DNA of 17,506 nucleotides from Halobacteriaceae archaeon Tc-Br11_E2g27 (GCA_001564135.1 LKNH01000020.1:1-17506); one strand, 5' to 3'. Counted from the first letter of the stretch, positions 7,288-15,724 are shown. Numbers and translations: made by a program. Notes: generated by a model from the letters alone, not told the origin.

Positions 7288-8217
7288 TTATCTCCCATCC
7301 GGTGTCGATGCCTCACCTGTATACTGGGCAAACATATCCTCAAGCGATGCTTCCTCTGTGCGGAAGTTCTGAACGTCGATTCCAGCGTCAGCCAGTGAGA
7401 GTAAAATGTCCATTTTTGCATCGTTTGTACATGTCACCTCGATGTTGTGGCCATCCTGTCCAAGCCAGACCGTTTCAACACCGTGAAGCGCCTCAATATC
7501 ATCAAGCACGGGGTCAGTAATGTGGTCAACAGAGATGGTCAGTTTGGTTCCGCCGCCGAGTGACTGACGGAGCCCTTCGATGGTGTCGATGGCGACAAGC
7601 TGTCCGTCGTTGAGAATGCCAACCCGGTCACAGACTGCTTCGACCTGTTCTAGGATATGACTGGAAAAGAACACGGTCGCTCCGCGTTCGTTTTCCTCGC
7701 GGATGATATTGCGCATCTCTCGTGCACCGTTCGGGTCCAATCCGGTCGTTGGCTCATCGAGCACAAGCAAATCCGGCTCGCCAGCGAGTGCCATCGCCAG
7801 TACCAGCCGCTGTGCCATCCCCTTTGAGTAGCCTCCTGCCGGGCGGTTCGCATCGGGTCCAATTCCAACCCGATGTAACAGTTCCATCGGGTCGTCATCA
7901 GCATCTTTCGAGTCGATCGCAAACTCAACGTGCTGTCGCCCTGTCAGCCGGTCATACACCGCATATCCTTCCGGCAGAACCCCCATCTTGTCACGTGCCA
8001 GTTCCCCATCCTGTTGGCAGTCATGCCCAAAGATACGGACAGTGCCCTCCGTGGGGCGGACAAAATCCAGAAAGATGTTAATCATCGTCGATTTGCCGGC
8101 TCCGTTTGGCCCCAGGAATCCAAATATTTCGCCCTCTTCGACCGCAAATGACACCCTGTCGAGCGCGGTCAGTGTTTCATATCGTTTGGAAATATCCTGA
8201 ACATCGATTGCAACCAT
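7288..8217 (-). CDS. ABC transporter ATP-binding protein
   Basis: A 309-residue nucleotide-binding subunit of the CcmA/NosF/DrrA type. Walker A is GPNGAGKST (36-44). The signature region reads PAGGYSKGMAQ (126-136), with YSKGM in place of the classic LSGGQ, common in this subclass. Walker B is LLVLDEP (150-156), followed by the D-loop TGLD and the H-loop His187. The last 90 residues or so form the C-terminal extension typical of exporters with ABC-2 permeases. It is the first gene of the leftward operon. A minus-strand TAATAAA at 8247-8253 is the probable promoter element. Its intergenic region is shared with divergent tyrS. Role: cytoplasmic ATPase powering export or transport of an unknown substrate. 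Confidence 0.93.
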   Translation of the reverse strand: MVAIDVQDISKRYETLTALDRVSFAVEEGEIFGFLGPNGAGKSTMINIFLDFVRPTEGTVRIFGHDCQQDGELARDKMGVLPEGYAVYDRLTGRQHVEFAIDSKDADDDPMELLHRVGIGPDANRPAGGYSKGMAQRLVLAMALAGEPDLLVLDEPTTGLDPNGAREMRNIIREENERGATVFFSSHILEQVEAVCDRVGILNDGQLVAIDTIEGLRQSLGGGTKLTISVDHITDPVLDDIEALHGVETVWLGQDGHNIEVTCTNDAKMDILLSLADAGIDVQNFRTEEASLEDMFAQYTGEASTPDGR

Positions 8218-8326
8218 AGTCTGTACAGTTGTTCTACTGGACGCACTTTATTACTGGCGTCGAGTTTCTGTCTGAGAAATCGATTTGGCCTCCCTCAACG
8301 CACCGGCTGTCGCTGCGGAACGTGAG

Positions 8327-8334
8327 TTTTATTC
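8327..8334 (+). promoter_or_regulatory. TATA box of tyrS
   Basis: TTTTATTC is centred 26 nt before ATG 8357. This fits leaderless transcription and decides the start over the longer in-frame candidate at 8285, which would be upstream of the transcript. Confidence 0.55.
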
Positions 8335-8356
8335 GACCCAGCGAGAAAGCCGTGGT

Positions 8357-9397
8357 ATGGATACGGCCGAACGGCTCGACCTCGTGACCAGACACACCGA
8401 GGAAGTCGTAACAAACGAAGAGCTCGAAGAACTGTTCGACGACGGAACGCCGTCGGCCTATATTGGATACGCGCCGACCGGTGAGATGCATATTGGCCAT
8501 TTCACAACAATGCGAAAGCTGGCCGACTTTCTCGATGCAGGCGTCGACGTGACGGTACTCATTGCAGACCTCCACGCCCATCTTGATGACGAAAAAAGCC
8601 CATTTGAGTTGCTTGAGTATCGGAGTGAGTATTACCAAGAAGCAATCGAAGGGATGATTGAAGCCGCCGGAAGTGACCCAGAAGATATCACGTTCGTCCG
8701 CGGGATGGATTATCAGCTTGATGAGGAGTATACCCTTGAACTGTACCGGATGGCAGCAGAGACGACACTCTCTCGCGCACAGCGAGCAGCGAGTGAAGTT
8801 GTCCGCGAGAGCGAGAGTCCGAACCTCGGCGGTGTCATCTATCCGCTGATGCAAGCACTCGATGTGAAGGCGCTTGAAGCGGACATCGCCTACGGTGGCA
8901 TCGACCAGCGTGGCATCTATATGCTCGGTCGTGAACTACTCCCGGACCACGAGTGGGACGCACCAGTCTGTGTCTTTGCACCGTTGCTCTCTGGACTGTC
9001 CGGCGGCAAAATGAGCGCATCGGATGCGAGCTCGAAAGTTAACCTCACGGACACATATGAGGAAATCGAGGATAAGCTCAACGGGGCATACTGTCCGATG
9101 GGCGAACGCGAAGAGAACGGTGTCCTCGAATATCTCGAGTATCTCGTTTTCCCGGTGCTTGCCGAACAGGATGAGCCATTCGTCGTAGAACGGCCCGATG
9201 AATACGGTGGTGACCTGGTCTACGAAAGCTACGACGAACTGGAGGGGGATTTCCTCAGCGAAGAACTTCACCCAGCAGACCTGAAACCTGCCGCTGCAAG
9301 CGCAATATCGACAGTTATCGACCCGATTCGTGAACGGCTGTCTGAGCACGAAGAGCTGCTTGCGTCGGCCTATCCCGAAACCTACGGCGATAACTGA
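8357..9397 (+). CDS. tyrS: Tyrosyl-tRNA synthetase
   Basis: A 346-residue class I aminoacyl-tRNA synthetase that charges tRNA-Tyr. The HIGH motif is literal at 45-48 within YAPTGEMHIGH, and KMSKS appears as KMSAS at 218-222, as in archaeal and eukaryotic TyrRS. The tyrosine-pocket region (YPLMQALDVKALEADIAYGG, 162-181) and GIDQRGIYML are archaeal-type. There is no bacterial-type S4 domain, which fits the short archaeal form. The start at 8357 is supported by the TATA box at leaderless distance. It is divergent from the ABC operon and followed after 57 bp by the Trm9-like methyltransferase in the same direction, so the two may be co-transcribed. Confidence 0.97.
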   Translation: MDTAERLDLVTRHTEEVVTNEELEELFDDGTPSAYIGYAPTGEMHIGHFTTMRKLADFLDAGVDVTVLIADLHAHLDDEKSPFELLEYRSEYYQEAIEGMIEAAGSDPEDITFVRGMDYQLDEEYTLELYRMAAETTLSRAQRAASEVVRESESPNLGGVIYPLMQALDVKALEADIAYGGIDQRGIYMLGRELLPDHEWDAPVCVFAPLLSGLSGGKMSASDASSKVNLTDTYEEIEDKLNGAYCPMGEREENGVLEYLEYLVFPVLAEQDEPFVVERPDEYGGDLVYESYDELEGDFLSEELHPADLKPAAASAISTVIDPIRERLSEHEELLASAYPETYGDN

Positions 9398-9454
9398 GCG
9401 ATAGACAGAGCGAACGGGAGTCCCAAACACTCAGATATTCATTTGCAACCGACC

Positions 9455-10153
9455 ATGACTACAGACAAGAACGAATCGGAGGGCGAAACAACTGATTCTC
9501 ACCGGAGTACGTCGGAGGTTCGCGACGTATACGACGAGATTGCGCCACATTTCTCAAAAACCCGTGCCTACCCATGGCCGGAAGTCGAGTCGTTTCTCGC
9601 CGAGCAATCCGGATACCGAGGGCTTGATATCGGCTGTGGAAACGGTCGCCATACGACCGTGCTTGCTGAGTGCTGTGACTGTGCGGTTGGCCTTGATCTG
9701 AGTCGGTCGCTTCTTGGAGAAGCTTCGGAGATACACTCAACTGAAATTGCCAGCGGAGCCATTCAGTTTCTGCAAGGAGATGCCGAATCACTCCCACTTG
9801 TCGATAACAGCGTCAAAGTGGCTATCTATATCGCCACAATCCACCATCTACCCACCAAAGAACAGCGCATCAAAAGTTTACGAGAGGTCGGTCGCGTTCT
9901 TGACACCGAGGGTGTTGCGCTGGTCAGTACGTGGAGTACCATCCATGACCGGTTCGACGGTGACGGCGAGTCCGAAACTGGATTTGATACGATGGTCGAC
10001 TGGACGCTTCCAGGCGGTGAAACCATTCCTCGATATTATCATATCTATTCACCGGCTGAGTTTCGTCGCGATATCGGAGAGGCGGGACTTGATATCGAGT
10101 TGTTCGAACGCTCCAGTGGTAACTGTTATGTGACAGTTACAGACAATAGTTAG
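9455..10153 (+). CDS. Trm9/ALKBH8-like SAM-dependent tRNA methyltransferase
   Basis: A 232-residue class I SAM methyltransferase. Motif I is LDIGCGNGRH (57-66), the acidic residue after strand 2 is Asp81, and GDAESLP (109-115) follows. Three stretches look specifically like yeast Trm9 and the human ALKBH8 methyltransferase domain: VYDEIAPHFSKTRAYPWPEV near 25-44, IHHLPTKEQRIKSL (129-142), and the late RYYHIYSPAEF (193-203). Those enzymes methyl-esterify carboxymethyluridine at the tRNA wobble position (cm5U to mcm5U) with the activator Trm112. The same reaction here is inference. ATG 9455 is chosen over a TTG at 9443. The last bases overlap the rimI stop tail to tail. A generic UbiE-like methyltransferase is the alternative. 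Confidence 0.75.
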   Translation: MTTDKNESEGETTDSHRSTSEVRDVYDEIAPHFSKTRAYPWPEVESFLAEQSGYRGLDIGCGNGRHTTVLAECCDCAVGLDLSRSLLGEASEIHSTEIASGAIQFLQGDAESLPLVDNSVKVAIYIATIHHLPTKEQRIKSLREVGRVLDTEGVALVSTWSTIHDRFDGDGESETGFDTMVDWTLPGGETIPRYYHIYSPAEFRRDIGEAGLDIELFERSSGNCYVTVTDNS

Positions 10154-10614
10154 TGTTCCCGAACTAGCACGAGTGCATCCTCTCCATCACCATAATAGCC
10201 CGGAATGCGTCTGGCGTAGCGAAAGCCATGCTCGTGATAGAGTGACAGTGCAGTGTCATTGCTTTCTCGAACTTCGAGTTTGACAGTATCGACGCTGCCA
10301 TCGAGCACCCCGAGTCCGCGAGTCAGGAGTGCACTCCCAATACCGTTCCCTCGATAAGATTCGTGGACTGCGATATCTTTTATATGTCCGACCGTTCCGG
10401 TGTGAGTTGTTGTCGTATCTGCGACAACGTAGCCGAGAATATGGCCGTCTTCTGCAACGAGAAAACCGGGGCTTGTGAGGAACTGCTCGAAAATTTCAAA
10501 CGACCACGGCTGTGAAAACGAGGACTGTTCAATGCGAGCGACCGCAAGTAAATCGGCGCGCTCGGCTTGCCGAATGCGTATCTGCGCATCTGGCTGGGGA
10601 ACAACAGCGGTCAC
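10150..10614 (-). CDS. rimI: RimI-type GNAT N-acetyltransferase
   Basis: A GNAT-fold acetyltransferase of 154 residues from the chosen start, the normal RimI/Ard1 size. It has the acetyl-CoA loop RGNGIGSAL, then LEVRESNDTALSLYHEHGF and the RimI-like IPGYYGDGEDALVL. Family members acetylate protein N-termini. Archaeal RimI/Ard1 acetylates many proteins rather than only ribosomal S18. The open frame begins at 10683, but the first 23 codons are hydrophobic and unlike the family. GTG 10614 is chosen because the alignable part begins soon after it and a TATA-like box (10637-10642) sits 26 nt upstream, fitting a leaderless GTG start. It converges on the methyltransferase with overlapping stops. Confidence 0.9.
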   Translation of the reverse strand: MTAVVPQPDAQIRIRQAERADLLAVARIEQSSFSQPWSFEIFEQFLTSPGFLVAEDGHILGYVVADTTTTHTGTVGHIKDIAVHESYRGNGIGSALLTRGLGVLDGSVDTVKLEVRESNDTALSLYHEHGFRYARRIPGYYGDGEDALVLVREH

Positions 10615-10636
10615 AGATAGCTCTATGAGTACCTGG

Positions 10637-10642
10637 AATAAA
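10637..10642 (-). promoter_or_regulatory. TATA-like box of rimI
   Basis: Minus-strand TTTATT is centred about 26 nt before GTG 10614. It supports a leaderless message and the shorter start. Confidence 0.45.
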
Positions 10643-10712
10643 TGATTGATGGCCAGAAGCCGTAAACAAATTATGGACCACAAAGTTCATAAGAGTTTAT
10701 TCCCAATTAACA

Positions 10713-10755
10713 GGTGCACCCAATACTGGGTGCCACCCCCCACCCCCCACCCCCA
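10713..10755. repeat. Hairpin joined to a C-tract with triplex/G4 potential
   Basis: In the divergent rimI-mfnA spacer. GGTGCACCCA (10713-10722) pairs with TGGGTGC(C)ACC (10727-10737) across a four-base loop, with one bulged C. It runs straight into three C runs, 10736-10741, 10743-10748 and 10750-10754, separated by single A bases. The minus strand is therefore three long G runs with one-base loops, which could form a G-quadruplex. The rest of the 10615-10880 spacer holds the two promoters and no ORF. Confidence 0.7.
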
Positions 10756-10845
10756 TCAACTCTCTACGTGAATCCCCTTTCGTTTTCACGTTTTTTCGAA
10801 CTGTTCCTGAGTTTCAACACCGGTTAAAACGGCCAGTAGCGAACG

Positions 10846-10856
10846 TTATTACTAAA
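10846..10856 (+). promoter_or_regulatory. Putative mfnA promoter (TATA-like)
   Basis: TTATTACTAAA lies about 25-35 nt before ATG 10881. GAGGT at 10874-10878 is only two bases from the ATG, too close to be a normal ribosome-binding site, so a leaderless or near-leaderless message is likely. Confidence 0.35.
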
Positions 10857-10880
10857 CCACTGGACCTTGTTTTGAGGTAT

Positions 10881-11939
10881 ATGCAGCCGGTACAGCGCGC
10901 TGAACCGCAGAGCTTTGACCGCGTGCTCACCTCGATGTGTACGGAACCTCATCCAAAAGCGCGCGAGGCAGCAGAACGATTTCTGGCAACGAACCCCGGC
11001 GACCCAGGAACGTACGAAACTGTCGCACAGTTGGAACGAGAAGCGGTTGAATTACTCGGGACTGTTACACAACTTGAAAACCCGGCGGGCTACATTACGA
11101 GCGGTGGAACGGAAGCGAACATTCAGGCTGTTCGAATCGCTCGGAATCGCTCACAACGTTCGGAGCCGAATATTGTCGCACCGGATAGCGTCCATTTCAG
11201 TTTCAGGAAGGCGGCAGAGTTGTTGGGAGTTGAGCTGCGCACGGCACCAGTGAAAAATTACCGCGCTAACGTTGAGGCGATGAACGAACTTATCGACGAG
11301 GATACAGTCGGTCTTATCGCCGTCGCTGGTTCCACGGAATACGGCGTGGTCGACCCGATTCCTTCGATTGCGGAGCTCGCAGTTGACCATGATATTCTCT
11401 GTCATGTCGACGCTGCCTGGGGAGGCTTCTTTTTGCCATTCACTGACTTTGAGTGGGACTTTTCTGACGCACCGATTGATACAATGACAATCGACCCTCA
11501 CAAAGCAGGACAGGCAGCAGTTCCGGCCGGTGGGTTATTAGCTCGGTCCGAACGTCTGTTCGATTCGTTGGCTATCAACACACCATATCTCGAAACCACC
11601 TCTCAGATTACGCTTACAGGAACTCGTAGCGGAGCAGGAGTCGCAAGTGCTGTCGCAGCGATGGAAGCGCTCTGGAAAGAGGGCTATCAAGAGCAGTATG
11701 AACGGTCGATGGCGAACGCGGAGTGGCTTGCAACACAACTACGCGACCGCGGGCACGACGTATTCGGTCCGGAACTTCCCCTCGTGACGGCCGACCTCTC
11801 CGTGCCGATGACGGATGAACTCCGTGAGCGGGACTGGCGAGTGTCGAAAACTGGCGCTGGCGAGATGCGCATCGTCTGTCAACCACACGTCACACGGTCG
11901 ATGCTTCGGTCGTTTGTTGCAGATTTAGATTGGTACTGA
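10881..11939 (+). CDS. mfnA: L-aspartate/L-tyrosine decarboxylase, MfnA type
   Basis: A 352-residue PLP-dependent group II decarboxylase. The Schiff-base lysine is Lys208 in TIDPHKAGQ, HVDAAWGG holds the PLP-pairing Asp177, and His105 in SVHFSFRKA is the likely ring-stacking residue. The N-terminal region MCTEPHPKAREAA and YITSGGTEANI (71-81) are typical of archaeal MfnA. In methanogens the family makes tyramine for methanofuran. Haloarchaea do not use methanofuran, and archaeal homologues are known to decarboxylate aspartate to beta-alanine for coenzyme A, so that is the likelier role here. Start ATG 10881 is preferred over a TTG three codons earlier. It converges on truA with 43 bp between the stops. 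Confidence 0.92.
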   Translation: MQPVQRAEPQSFDRVLTSMCTEPHPKAREAAERFLATNPGDPGTYETVAQLEREAVELLGTVTQLENPAGYITSGGTEANIQAVRIARNRSQRSEPNIVAPDSVHFSFRKAAELLGVELRTAPVKNYRANVEAMNELIDEDTVGLIAVAGSTEYGVVDPIPSIAELAVDHDILCHVDAAWGGFFLPFTDFEWDFSDAPIDTMTIDPHKAGQAAVPAGGLLARSERLFDSLAINTPYLETTSQITLTGTRSGAGVASAVAAMEALWKEGYQEQYERSMANAEWLATQLRDRGHDVFGPELPLVTADLSVPMTDELRERDWRVSKTGAGEMRIVCQPHVTRSMLRSFVADLDWY

Positions 11940-11982
11940 ACTGGGGCTGGTGCGCGTACTGCTACCGATATTTTAGACAGTA

Positions 11983-12795
11983 TCAAGGATTCTGTGTATC
12001 CAGCGAAGCCAACTCCGAAAGCACCGCTGTCCGTGCGACAAGCCGGTCATGTTGGTTTTGAAAGAGAGTTTGTGCCCGTCCCCACGCTTCCGTATCAACG
12101 GTAAAGGACACACCGGGATAGTGGACGCCGGTAAGAATGAGTGGCTCAGGAGGTGCTGGTTCGACACCAGCAGGCCCGGAAACCGGCTCCGCAGAGAGAA
12201 GGGTATCGAGCGCATCAATCGAGCGGTCCCCGATAGCAATTGCGTTCACGATTGAGACCAGACGTCGAACGAGTTGCCGTGCAAATCCATCGGCAGAGAG
12301 GGTAATCCGAAAGACGTGTTCATCTCGACTGACCTGGGTCGTAAGCGTTCGAACTGTTCCTTTCTCATCAGGCGTAAAATTATGAAAGTCGTGTGTCCCT
12401 GAGAGGCTAGACAGGACAGTCCGAAGCAGTTCCTCATCGGCTGCTGGTGCATACAAGAGATACGTATATTCGCGTCTTTCGGCATCGTGAGTTGCATGGA
12501 ATGAATCCCCGACTGATGCACTAGCCCATGCCCGTATTGCTGGTGGCAGTTCGCTATTAAGCGCCCGTGGCGTGAGCCATTCAGGTGCAGCAAAGGCCAC
12601 AGTTTGGTGTGTCGCCGAGACGCCTCTATCAGTCCGTCCAGCAGCCGCATATCCGTTGGGCTTCGGTTCGGATTCGGGTACGATATCAAGCGCAACCAGC
12701 GCATCAAAGACTGTCCCTTCAACGGTGGAGACAGTTGGCTGGCGCTGAAATCCAAAATAGTCTGCACCATCGTATGCAAGTCGGAACGCGCGCAC
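11983..12795 (-). CDS. truA: tRNA pseudouridine synthase A
   Basis: A 270-residue TruA, which converts uridines at positions 38-40 of the tRNA anticodon arm to pseudouridine. The first strand reads FRLAYDGADYFGFQRQP, and the catalytic aspartate is Asp56 in AAGRTDRGVSA. Later family blocks are also present: ATHDAERREYTYLLYA, HDFHNFTP and GFARQLVRRLVSIVNAIAIG. The length is usual. The start codon is GTG at 12795. There is no clear Shine-Dalgarno site beyond AGGT a few bases upstream. It lies 67 bp after the protease stop on the same strand and converges on mfnA. Confidence 0.95.
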   Translation of the reverse strand: MRAFRLAYDGADYFGFQRQPTVSTVEGTVFDALVALDIVPESEPKPNGYAAAGRTDRGVSATHQTVAFAAPEWLTPRALNSELPPAIRAWASASVGDSFHATHDAERREYTYLLYAPAADEELLRTVLSSLSGTHDFHNFTPDEKGTVRTLTTQVSRDEHVFRITLSADGFARQLVRRLVSIVNAIAIGDRSIDALDTLLSAEPVSGPAGVEPAPPEPLILTGVHYPGVSFTVDTEAWGRAQTLFQNQHDRLVARTAVLSELASLDTQNP

Positions 12796-12862
12796 AGCGA
12801 CCTGTCAGGGTGCGCGTATCTTGTAGGTTCCGTCTGCAACACAGCGTTGGTGGTTACGCGTC

Positions 12863-15634
12863 TCAGATATCCGCACCGAGGACAACTGCGGTACGGTCGG
12901 TTCCTGAGATGGTTGTAAACTCCCGTTCACTGAGCGTTTCGCCGGGACAGCACTCCGGTTCCTCGGTATCTCTGGTCACGGCAACAGGGCCGAACGAATA
13001 CGTTCCAGTCTCATCAAGTCCATCCGGTGCCTGAACGAACGTTACAAGCCCCTCGTATGAGGACTGCGGTTCGTCAACACCGAAATAGACGTATGTGCCA
13101 CCACCTTCGACTGCTGCGGTTGCCTCGATATCCCCGTGTGATTCATCCACTTCCCATCCTTCAGGAACGAAGTCTCGGACGATAACCGGCTCATCATCCG
13201 GGAACGCAACATCGACATCGATAATTTCACGGCCGACATCGCCGCCGGTGTACGTTGAGGAGTCACCCTCTCGCTCTCCGGAGACGATGAATCCTTCGGG
13301 GTCACTGTCGGTTTCGAGGTCGAAATAGACCTGCGTGTCGAACCCGGTAAACAGTCCTGGCACGTTAACCAGTTTTGCGACGACGATGAATGCACGCTCT
13401 CCTCCATTTTCTTCAAGGTCATCGAGCGACACGGCAGTCGAGAGTTCAGCATCGCCGCTTACACCGGCGTCTCGGGCAACGTATACCGGTTCTCCGGTCT
13501 GCTCATCAGGGTTCTGTGCATCGTAGAGAAACAAGTCAATGTGTGGGTCATCGAGTGCAGCGCTTGCATTGCCGCCGCCATAGTGACTGAACTCGACGGA
13601 GGCAGAAACCTCACACGGCTCATCAACCAGGATATATCCTGCCTCTGCGCGTTCATCTTGTGGAACGTTCAGCCCGACTTCTCCGCTGATTGTGTCGTCT
13701 GTCAGGTCACGGGTAACAGCATCGATTGCTGGGCCGACGTTCGCCCGGCCGTACCCTTCATATGGGTCTCGTCCGCCAAACCGGTAGACCGGTGCTTTTG
13801 CGCGGTGGAACGGGGTCGCAGTCAGTGCTGTTTCGGTTGCAGTCCCAAGAATGACTGATTTGAGTTTGAGAACGTCATCTCGACCGGCATCCGCGGGTTT
13901 GTCGATGGAAAGGGCATCAGGTGCGTCAAACTCCATTGCATCGCCGATGAGGCCAGCCATTCCACAGACTGATGGCGCCGCCATCGACGTGCCAGCGAGA
14001 CCCGTGTAATCACGGACGCCACCAGTGTCTGCTGAAGTGTCGCTGTCGGACTCAAGGAGAGAATTAACCGAGCCACCGAGTACAGTATCAACAGTTTCTT
14101 CGATGGTCCCGGCGACATCCTTCAGTTCATCGAGGACATCATCTGCTAGTTCGACATCATAAGGCAGGTTGTTCGTGACGCTCTGGTCGAACTCAGTGAG
14201 CGGTTCGAGCAGGTCAGCAGCAGGCTCGGAAACAGGTTCTAACTCGGCGGTGGCTGCTTCGTCATCCGCTGATTCGATTGTTACATCATCTTCTGGTTCA
14301 CCGGTTTCGGCTGCTAGCTCGCCAACGTCAAGCGTTCCACCTGGGGCGGTGACGTCAGGCTTCCCGTACGGTTCACCGTTCTCGTCAATGCCGCCAATCC
14401 CTCCAGAGGAGTAGGCGGCAATACCGTCACGTGCCCCAGTTGAGACAACTGATATCGCCTCGTTGACGACTGCTGGTGCACCGTTTCCGCTTACCGGTGT
14501 TGCGTCGTTTCCAGCCGCTGCGACGGAGAGAATTCCTGCATCAGCCATGGCTTTGAGTGCATCGGGTGTGTCATCAAGTGTTCCCCCGACTGCACCGAGT
14601 GGGAGGCCACCGATGAATCCCCAAGACATGTTAACTGCCCGCAAATTGAACGTTTCCGCGAATGCTTCCGCATTCTCGCCGATTTCAAGCGTCGGCCCGG
14701 ATAGTCCAGCCAACGAGACGATGGAGGCGTTCGGAGCCACACCGCTATGCAGTGCGAGGTCGCCCGATTCGGTGCGGTCACCGATTGTCTCAGATGGGTC
14801 TTTGAAGCTCCCCGCAAACACAGATTCTAGATATCCGGTCGAGAGAAGTTGTCCCTCCTGAGCACGGACGTGAACTGTGTAGGTTTCGACACCATCGTCA
14901 TGCACAGTAGGTGTCTGGACGATAATGTTTCCGCCAAGTGATGTTCCAACCAGGTCCCCAGGCGTTGCAAGCTCTCTGCCGTCGGGGGCTTCGATAGCTA
15001 TCTCGATGAGTTCGCCTGAAACGGATGCAAAGACGCCAGTGCCGGCTTCAGCATCGACGGTGTACGATTCGGTCGTCCCAAGCGTAAGCAACCGATTTGG
15101 CTCCGCTGAAACGACGGTATCGGGGCCAATCGCACTAGCACGGCCAGTACCAGCCATAATCGAGGCGACGTGAGTTCCGTGTCCATTCTCATCGCGTGGC
15201 TTTGAGTACTGACCGTACTGGTCATCGTCGTTATGCCACGCAATTGTTTTTGGCGTCTCTGGTGTCACGTCTCCGTCAGTATCTGCAAACGGGTCACCAT
15301 CGACTTCGAGCGTTTCTCCTTCGGTCGTTGCTGTCACACCGGACCATGGTCCAAGGTCGGGATGGCGTGTGTCCGTTCCGGAGTCGGTCAGTCCGAGCGG
15401 TCTGTCGGGACGCCCTCGATAGCCACGTTCCCAAGCGTGTCTCGCATCCTGGACGCGGATATTCAACACCTCATCAGGAATATCAGTGCTGGTCTCCGCA
15501 CCGGATGACTCCGTTAGTGAGCCATAGCCAAGTGCAGTGATACCTCCAATACCCGCTGCCTGCATGAACGTCCGGCGATTCACTCCAGTGGTATTTTCTG
15601 TCGTTTCGTGGTCTTTTCTGTCGTCCTGAGACAT
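12863..15634 (-). CDS. Tat-exported subtilisin-like serine protease (S8) with two insertions
   Basis: A 923-residue exported protease. The Tat signal has Arg20-Arg21 in NRRTFMQAAGIGG followed by a weakly hydrophobic stretch to about 40. The catalytic triad is intact: Asp84 (TDSGTD), His152 (NGHGTHVAS) and Ser550 (GTSMAAPS), with oxyanion Asn376 (AAAGNDA). Two insertions interrupt the fold. About 135 residues (162-296, beta-rich) precede GVAPNASIVSL, and about 110 acidic, partly low-complexity residues separate KPDVTAPGG (425-433) from the serine motif. Residues 640-890 form beta-rich C-terminal domains, and Cys895-Cys896 lie near the end. No membrane anchor is seen, so release into the medium is expected. 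It is much longer than typical halolysins (about 400-530). It is divergent from the secreted-protein gene. Substrate unknown. Confidence 0.93.
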   Translation of the reverse strand: MSQDDRKDHETTENTTGVNRRTFMQAAGIGGITALGYGSLTESSGAETSTDIPDEVLNIRVQDARHAWERGYRGRPDRPLGLTDSGTDTRHPDLGPWSGVTATTEGETLEVDGDPFADTDGDVTPETPKTIAWHNDDDQYGQYSKPRDENGHGTHVASIMAGTGRASAIGPDTVVSAEPNRLLTLGTTESYTVDAEAGTGVFASVSGELIEIAIEAPDGRELATPGDLVGTSLGGNIIVQTPTVHDDGVETYTVHVRAQEGQLLSTGYLESVFAGSFKDPSETIGDRTESGDLALHSGVAPNASIVSLAGLSGPTLEIGENAEAFAETFNLRAVNMSWGFIGGLPLGAVGGTLDDTPDALKAMADAGILSVAAAGNDATPVSGNGAPAVVNEAISVVSTGARDGIAAYSSGGIGGIDENGEPYGKPDVTAPGGTLDVGELAAETGEPEDDVTIESADDEAATAELEPVSEPAADLLEPLTEFDQSVTNNLPYDVELADDVLDELKDVAGTIEETVDTVLGGSVNSLLESDSDTSADTGGVRDYTGLAGTSMAAPSVCGMAGLIGDAMEFDAPDALSIDKPADAGRDDVLKLKSVILGTATETALTATPFHRAKAPVYRFGGRDPYEGYGRANVGPAIDAVTRDLTDDTISGEVGLNVPQDERAEAGYILVDEPCEVSASVEFSHYGGGNASAALDDPHIDLFLYDAQNPDEQTGEPVYVARDAGVSGDAELSTAVSLDDLEENGGERAFIVVAKLVNVPGLFTGFDTQVYFDLETDSDPEGFIVSGEREGDSSTYTGGDVGREIIDVDVAFPDDEPVIVRDFVPEGWEVDESHGDIEATAAVEGGGTYVYFGVDEPQSSYEGLVTFVQAPDGLDETGTYSFGPVAVTRDTEEPECCPGETLSEREFTTISGTDRTAVVLGADI

Positions 15635-15656
15635 ACCTCCACCTGTTGAGAGGGAG

Positions 15657-15700
15657 TATTTAATAGTACTGTCAGTTCAAACTTAATTTAATTTATATAT
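15657..15700 (-). promoter_or_regulatory. Protease promoter: two possible TATA boxes
   Basis: Minus-strand TATTAAATA (15657-15665) is centred 27 nt before ATG 15634 and predicts a leaderless mRNA. A second, stronger AT-rich box ATATATAAA (15692-15700) would give a leader of about 35 nt carrying AGGTGG at 15639-15644. The two cannot be told apart by reading. Confidence 0.4.
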
Positions 15701-15724
15701 TGTGGAAACCGCAAGACAGCACTA

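Noticed and set aside
8234..8854. 206-codon minus-strand frame opposite tyrS
   Set aside because: Shadow of tyrS; Cys-, Phe- and His-rich in a way unlike haloarchaeal proteins.
13095..15540. Several long plus-strand frames opposite the protease
   Set aside because: Ser/Pro/Arg-rich shadows caused by codon bias of the protease gene; no start signals or domains.
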